From NCBI GenBank assembly GCA_964569295.1, contig CAZMVU010000205.1:1-8829 (forward strand): DNA of 8,829 nt, written 5' to 3'. A program made the translations under genes and the position numbers. Source of the stretch: CAZMVU01 sp964569295 (lineage in GTDB: Bacteria > Hydrogenedentota > Hydrogenedentia > Hydrogenedentales > JAGMZX01). Under the pieces are notes generated by a model. It was not told the DNA's origin and did no database searches. It was given only the letters and a program-made list of their open reading frames with translations. Of the stretch, positions 6,261 through 8,829 are shown in pieces (the first letter of the stretch is position 1; each line of letters begins with the position of its first letter).

Positions 6261-6381
6261 ACAGAAATCGCGCGGTCCGGAAAAGGGAGGTCAGTCCACG
6301 CGTTCGCAATAGCTGACCGGCGCGGCCGGCTCGCTTGGTTCTGTGCCCATTTTCCTTGTGTCCCCTCCGCCTTCAAAGCCG

Positions 6382-6643
6382 CTATACCGACTCCTCACCG
6401 CCCGTTTCGCTTTCAAGTTCGACAAGCCGTTTGATTGCGGGGCGCAACCTCGGGTGCAAGCAAACGGATTTCTTCCGGGATGCGTTTCGCAGCTTCTCCC
6501 AAGACCTCCAGGCTCCGCACGACGGCGTTGCGTGTCTTGCGGTCATTGGCGAATTGCTCGAACGACATGCCAGAGGTAAAGGTGCAGACTTCGTCGATCG
6601 ACATCACGATGTCGTCGAGGTAGTCACGGTAGTCACGTGTCAT
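6382..6643 (-). pseudogene. HepT-like HEPN (DUF86) toxin remnant with internal deletion
   Basis: HepT-type HEPN proteins are small ribonuclease toxins, usually somewhat over 100 residues, cut by an R-x4-6-H motif and neutralised by an MNT partner. Here the ATG at 6643 opens a 76-residue frame (stop at 6413) whose first 66 residues fit the family: DYLDDIVMSIDE, the FTSGMSFEQF stretch, AVVRSLEVLGEAAKRIPEEI and LAPEV. The expected next segment, with the tryptophan, the RN...H motif and about 30 more residues, is absent. Instead the +1-shifted frame from 6444 reads RPAIKRLVELESETGG and stops at 6382, which resembles the usual HEPN C-terminal helix. The simplest reading is an internal deletion that removed the catalytic motif and changed the frame. 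Its start overlaps the antitoxin's original stop as ATGA, the standard operon form. It should have no RNase activity. Confidence 0.8.
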
Positions 6644-6941
6644 ACCATGACCACCTCATCCAGAATGCGCTTGCCTGGCCGCGGTTTGAGCGCGGCCTTC
6701 GTAACCAGGTCAACCTTTGCGCCAAGCCACTCGCTGAGTTTTCCTCGAGGCCGAGGAACTCGAAGAACCCCACGGGCCGGTCAAACGCGACAAGGATATC
6801 GATATCGCTGTCAACGGTTGCTTCGCCGCGCACATACGCCCCGAACACGCCGATTTCAGACACGCCGTATCCGCGCGCTATCTCGTCGCAATGTGCACGC
6901 AAACACGCTTCGATATCGCTTAAGCTGGGCGGTTTCCTGGT
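6640..6941 (-). pseudogene. MntA-like nucleotidyltransferase antitoxin, frameshifted
   Basis: MNT antitoxins carry a GS-x10-DxD motif and, in characterised pairs, AMPylate the HEPN toxin. The motif is readable as GAYVRGEATVDSDIDILV (Ala replaces the Ser of GS; a TCG to GCG change would do this). After FFEFLGLEE the frame breaks at a run of four A (complement of 6739-6742). Adding one A restores KLSEWLGAKVDLVTKAALKP and a tail ending DEVVMV, which is typical of the family, and makes the stop overlap the toxin's ATG as ATGA. As given, the frame runs out of family and stops at 6633. The N-terminus is also damaged: a family-like start RKPPSLSDIEACLRAH is preceded by ACC (6939-6941), not ATG, and the only in-frame start is a TTG at 6902 without a Shine-Dalgarno. 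It abuts the fucosidase stop by 2 bp. Confidence 0.8.
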
Positions 6942-6943
6942 TC

Positions 6944-8275
6944 CTACTTCTTCAATTCAAACACCCAGGCGTGCTGGCAGGGCATGGCGTCCGGGGTAAC
7001 GGCCGGGGGCACGATGGCCAGCGCATCGCCCTCATCGGCCGTTTCGACGCTGCCATCCCAGCCGATGAGCGTGGCGGTGCGGCCGGCGGCGCCGGGGATG
7101 ACCACGGGCTCGACGGGCCATTCGAGGCAGATGGCGTAAATGGTGTCACCTTTCTTGGTGAAGCGCACGCTCTTCTTGGTGAAGGCACCCTTTTTCAACT
7201 CCGGCGCATCTTCCCAGCGCTCGGTGCCGTAAATGGCTTCGCCGTTCACATCCAGCCATTCGCCCATGTCCACCAGCCGCTGCTGCATGATCACCGGGAT
7301 GCGCCCGTCGGCTGTGGGGCCGATGTCGAGCAACAGGTTGCCGCCGCGGCTCACGTTGTCGATCAGCAGGTGGATCAGCTCCGTGGCCGAGCGGTAGTTG
7401 TCCACGCCCTCGTTGCGGTTGTAGCCGAACGAGTGGCCCATGCCCTGGCATTCCTCGAAGAAGCCGTTCTGTATGAGGTGTCCCTCGGGAATCCCGCCGT
7501 ACTCGGGCGTAGCGAAGCCGCCGTGGCGGTTGCGGCATTCCTTGCCCCAGCGGTCGTTGATGACGACGTCCTCGGGGGCGTTGGACTCATTGAACAGCCA
7601 CGCGAGGAACTCCGTGCTGCGCCACACATCGCTCGTGTAATCCCATTCGCCGTCGGGCCAGATGACGTCCGGCGCGTACTTCTGCACGAGGTCTTTCAAC
7701 TGCGGGAGCATGTGCTCGTCCACGTAGCGGTCCACATCGCTTTTGAAGAGCGGGTTGAACCATTCGTAGAGCGAGTAGTAGAAGCCCATGCGCAGGTTCT
7801 CGGCCCGCACGGCCTCGATGAGCTCGCCGATGAGATCCCGATGGGGGCCTGTGTCCACGCTGTTCCAGTTCCACGCCTCATCATTCGGCCAGAGGCAATA
7901 GCCCTCATGGTGTTTCGAGGTGAGCACGATATATTTTGCGCCGGAGCGCTTGAAGATATCGGCCCATTCCGCCGGATCGAACATTTCGCAGGTGAAATCC
8001 GGCACGAAGTCCTGGTACTTGAAGTCCTCGCCGTAGGTTTCCTTGTGGAACTGCCAAGTGGCGCCATCCTTATTCTGCATATCATGCCAGTACCACTCGG
8101 CGTAACGGTCTTTCGGCCCCCACGCGGGCACGGCGTAGACACCCCAATGAATGAAGATGCCGAACTTGGCGTCCTCGAACCATTGCGGGTTCGGGCGGCT
8201 GTCGATGGATCCCCAGTTGGCCTCATACGTTGCGCCGGCAGCAGCTATCAGGACGGACAGCATGATCGCGTTCAT
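6944..8275 (-). CDS. GH29 alpha-L-fucosidase, exported
   Basis: A 443-residue glycoside hydrolase of family GH29, which releases alpha-L-fucose from glycans by a retaining mechanism. Family blocks: KFGIFIHWGVYAVPAW (37-52), LTSKHHEGYCLWP (118-130), LRMGFYYSLYEW (161-172), VIWPDGEW (204-211) whose Asp208 is the expected nucleophile, and FGYNRNEGVDNY with GGNLLLDIGPTADG towards the end of the barrel. The acid/base is not certain; Glu274 or Glu275 (FFEECQG) or Glu258 are candidates. The remaining about 95 residues form a small beta-type C-terminal part. A short signal peptide (MNAIMLSVLIAAAGA) without a charged n-region suggests export. The ATG at 8275 is chosen because GGAGG lies 8 nt upstream; the frame is open to 8713 but that extension is non-coding in character and crosses a repeat. 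It stands alone, followed directly by the antitoxin remnant. Confidence 0.93.
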   Translation of the reverse strand: MNAIMLSVLIAAAGATYEANWGSIDSRPNPQWFEDAKFGIFIHWGVYAVPAWGPKDRYAEWYWHDMQNKDGATWQFHKETYGEDFKYQDFVPDFTCEMFDPAEWADIFKRSGAKYIVLTSKHHEGYCLWPNDEAWNWNSVDTGPHRDLIGELIEAVRAENLRMGFYYSLYEWFNPLFKSDVDRYVDEHMLPQLKDLVQKYAPDVIWPDGEWDYTSDVWRSTEFLAWLFNESNAPEDVVINDRWGKECRNRHGGFATPEYGGIPEGHLIQNGFFEECQGMGHSFGYNRNEGVDNYRSATELIHLLIDNVSRGGNLLLDIGPTADGRIPVIMQQRLVDMGEWLDVNGEAIYGTERWEDAPELKKGAFTKKSVRFTKKGDTIYAICLEWPVEPVVIPGAAGRTATLIGWDGSVETADEGDALAIVPPAVTPDAMPCQHAWVFELKK

Positions 8276-8281
8276 GAAAAC

Positions 8282-8288
8282 TTCCTCC
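8282..8288 (-). promoter_or_regulatory. Ribosome binding site deciding the fucosidase start
   Basis: GGAGGAA on the minus strand; its GGAGG core (8284-8288) lies 8 nt before the ATG at 8275. It fixes the start directly before the signal peptide and argues against the 146-codon upstream extension. Confidence 0.8.
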
Positions 8289-8599
8289 AGTTTGTGGTCA
8301 TGCCGATCAGGATAGGCCCAACACGGATCCCAAGGCAAGCACACCCCGCCTGAAGGGCCGGCCTGGCATCGCATACAGACAAGCCACCGCATTGTACAGG
8401 GTGCCGTTCTCATGCAGCCGCTGGTTAAAACAGCAGCACTACAACAGCATGTCAGTGGCATTAACGATGAAAAGGAGTAATTCTTTAGCCGTTTGCCGTG
8501 AGCCGTTTCCCATACGTCATACAACTCCCTGGTATCAGCGCGGGTCGCGGTTCTGGCCCACCCGCTGTTTCTATCAGTCAAGACGTAGGCGCACTTTGG

Positions 8600-8621
8600 A
8601 CTGCGGTGGCTTGCCACCGCT
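8600..8621 (+). repeat. 22-nt REP-like palindromic element, copy 1
   Basis: It contains the perfect stem GCGGTGGC/GCCACCGC (8603-8620) with a 2-nt TT centre, followed by TTTT. That could terminate + strand transcription, but no + gene ends here, and the element recurs inverted at 8808-8829, so a REP-like repeat is the better reading. Confidence 0.75.
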
Positions 8622-8807
8622 TTTCCCGCAAAGGCCGTGGATAGACGCTGGCGCGCAAGCCGGGAGAAAAAAGCCTCGTGGCCTCCAGCCCACCCCCCTT
8701 GTGGCCTGCTCATGAGCCCGAGAAGGTTTCAAGGACACCGCTGGCGACTGTGTACGGTTGCTCTCCCACCTTGAACAAATGCATGCACTTCAGCCCACGC
8801 GCGCAAT

Positions 8808-8829
8808 AGCGGTGGCAAGCCACCGCAGT
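8808..8829 (-). repeat. 22-nt REP-like palindromic element, copy 2 (inverted)
   Basis: Exact reverse complement of 8600-8621 over 22 nt, with the hairpin at 8809-8826. The two copies bound 230 bp. The match may continue beyond the window. Confidence 0.75.

Larger units (their letters stand above)
5574..6381. other. Hairpin-rich intergenic repeat island
   Basis: About 800 bp with no believable gene. More than ten short perfect or near-perfect stems follow one another, many with 3-nt loops (TTT, TTC, GAA, AAC, GTT), and several share a core of the form CTGAAAG or its complement CTTTCAG. Also present are a 42-bp tandem repeat (2.8 copies), a 28-nt inverted pair and a repeated 16-mer (5772-5787 and 6185-6200). 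Long ORFs cross it on both strands, but they are low-complexity translations of the repeats. No T tracts follow the stems, so most are not intrinsic terminators. The function is unknown. Confidence 0.75.
8276..8829. other. Intergenic region upstream of fucosidase
   Basis: No believable gene. Near the fucosidase a weak promoter on the minus strand can be proposed (TTGCCT, 18 bp, TATCCT, reading down to about 8300). The middle part (about 8450-8580) has a GCGGGT/ACCCGC stem (8540-8565, 14-nt loop). The right part is bounded by two inverted copies of a 22-nt palindromic element. The window ends exactly at the end of the second copy. Confidence 0.55.

Noticed and set aside
6335..8353. A 672-codon open frame on the + strand
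   Set aside because: It lies antisense to the fucosidase and the toxin-antitoxin remnants; its composition is rich in His, Arg and Val, with no domain. The fucosidase on the other strand has clear family motifs.
8603..8624. Intrinsic terminator on the + strand
   Set aside because: The stem plus TTTT fits, but no + gene ends here and the same palindrome recurs inverted at the window's end, so it is more likely a REP-like repeat.
8276..8713. 146-codon N-terminal extension of the fucosidase
   Set aside because: It runs through a palindromic repeat, has no family match, and a good ribosome binding site and signal peptide mark the start at 8275.

Overview
The window looks like chromosomal DNA of a GC-rich bacterium. 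It holds four intact protein genes, one wrecked toxin-antitoxin pair, and three gene-poor stretches filled with repeats and short hairpins. I cannot place the organism firmly. A secreted fucosidase together with hairpin-dense intergenic DNA would suit an environmental lineage such as Planctomycetota, Verrucomicrobiota or Hydrogenedentota, but that is inference; no rRNA or marker gene is present.

Layout. (1) 1-861: no convincing gene. It has a strong sigma70-like promoter on the + strand, an 8-bp hairpin just downstream, and a 168-bp module present twice in direct orientation (167/168 identical, 302 bp apart). (2) 862-4097, minus strand: a two-gene unit. A cation-chloride cotransporter (SLC12-type) is followed, with a TGATG stop/start overlap, by a PflX-like radical SAM protein (COG1313 type). 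Upstream of the transporter lie an extended -10 promoter candidate and an 11-codon leader ORF whose stop codon sits in the transporter's Shine-Dalgarno. (3) 4428-5573, plus strand: a PLP enzyme of the Cys/Met metabolism family (cystathionine gamma-synthase / gamma-lyase type), divergent from the transporter. (4) 5574-6381: an intergenic island of many short perfect hairpins, many with 3-nt loops and several sharing a CTGAAAG-type core, plus a 42-bp tandem repeat (2.8 copies) and a long inverted pair. (5) 6382-6941, minus strand: an MNT-HEPN (MntA/HepT-type) toxin-antitoxin operon in ruins. The antitoxin lacks a recognisable start codon, has Ala in place of Ser in its GS motif and carries a 1-base frameshift. 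The toxin has lost the segment that holds its RNase motif, yet its out-of-frame C-terminal tail is still readable. (6) 6944-8275, minus strand: a GH29 alpha-L-fucosidase with a signal peptide, abutting the antitoxin remnant. (7) 8276-8829: no gene; a 22-nt palindromic element occurs twice in inverted orientation, the second copy ending at the window edge.

The genes do not form one pathway. The only clear functional unit is the transporter plus radical SAM pair. The most unusual points are the multi-lesion decay of the toxin-antitoxin pair, the hairpin island, and the promoter-plus-duplicated-module region at the left end, which could be a non-coding RNA locus.
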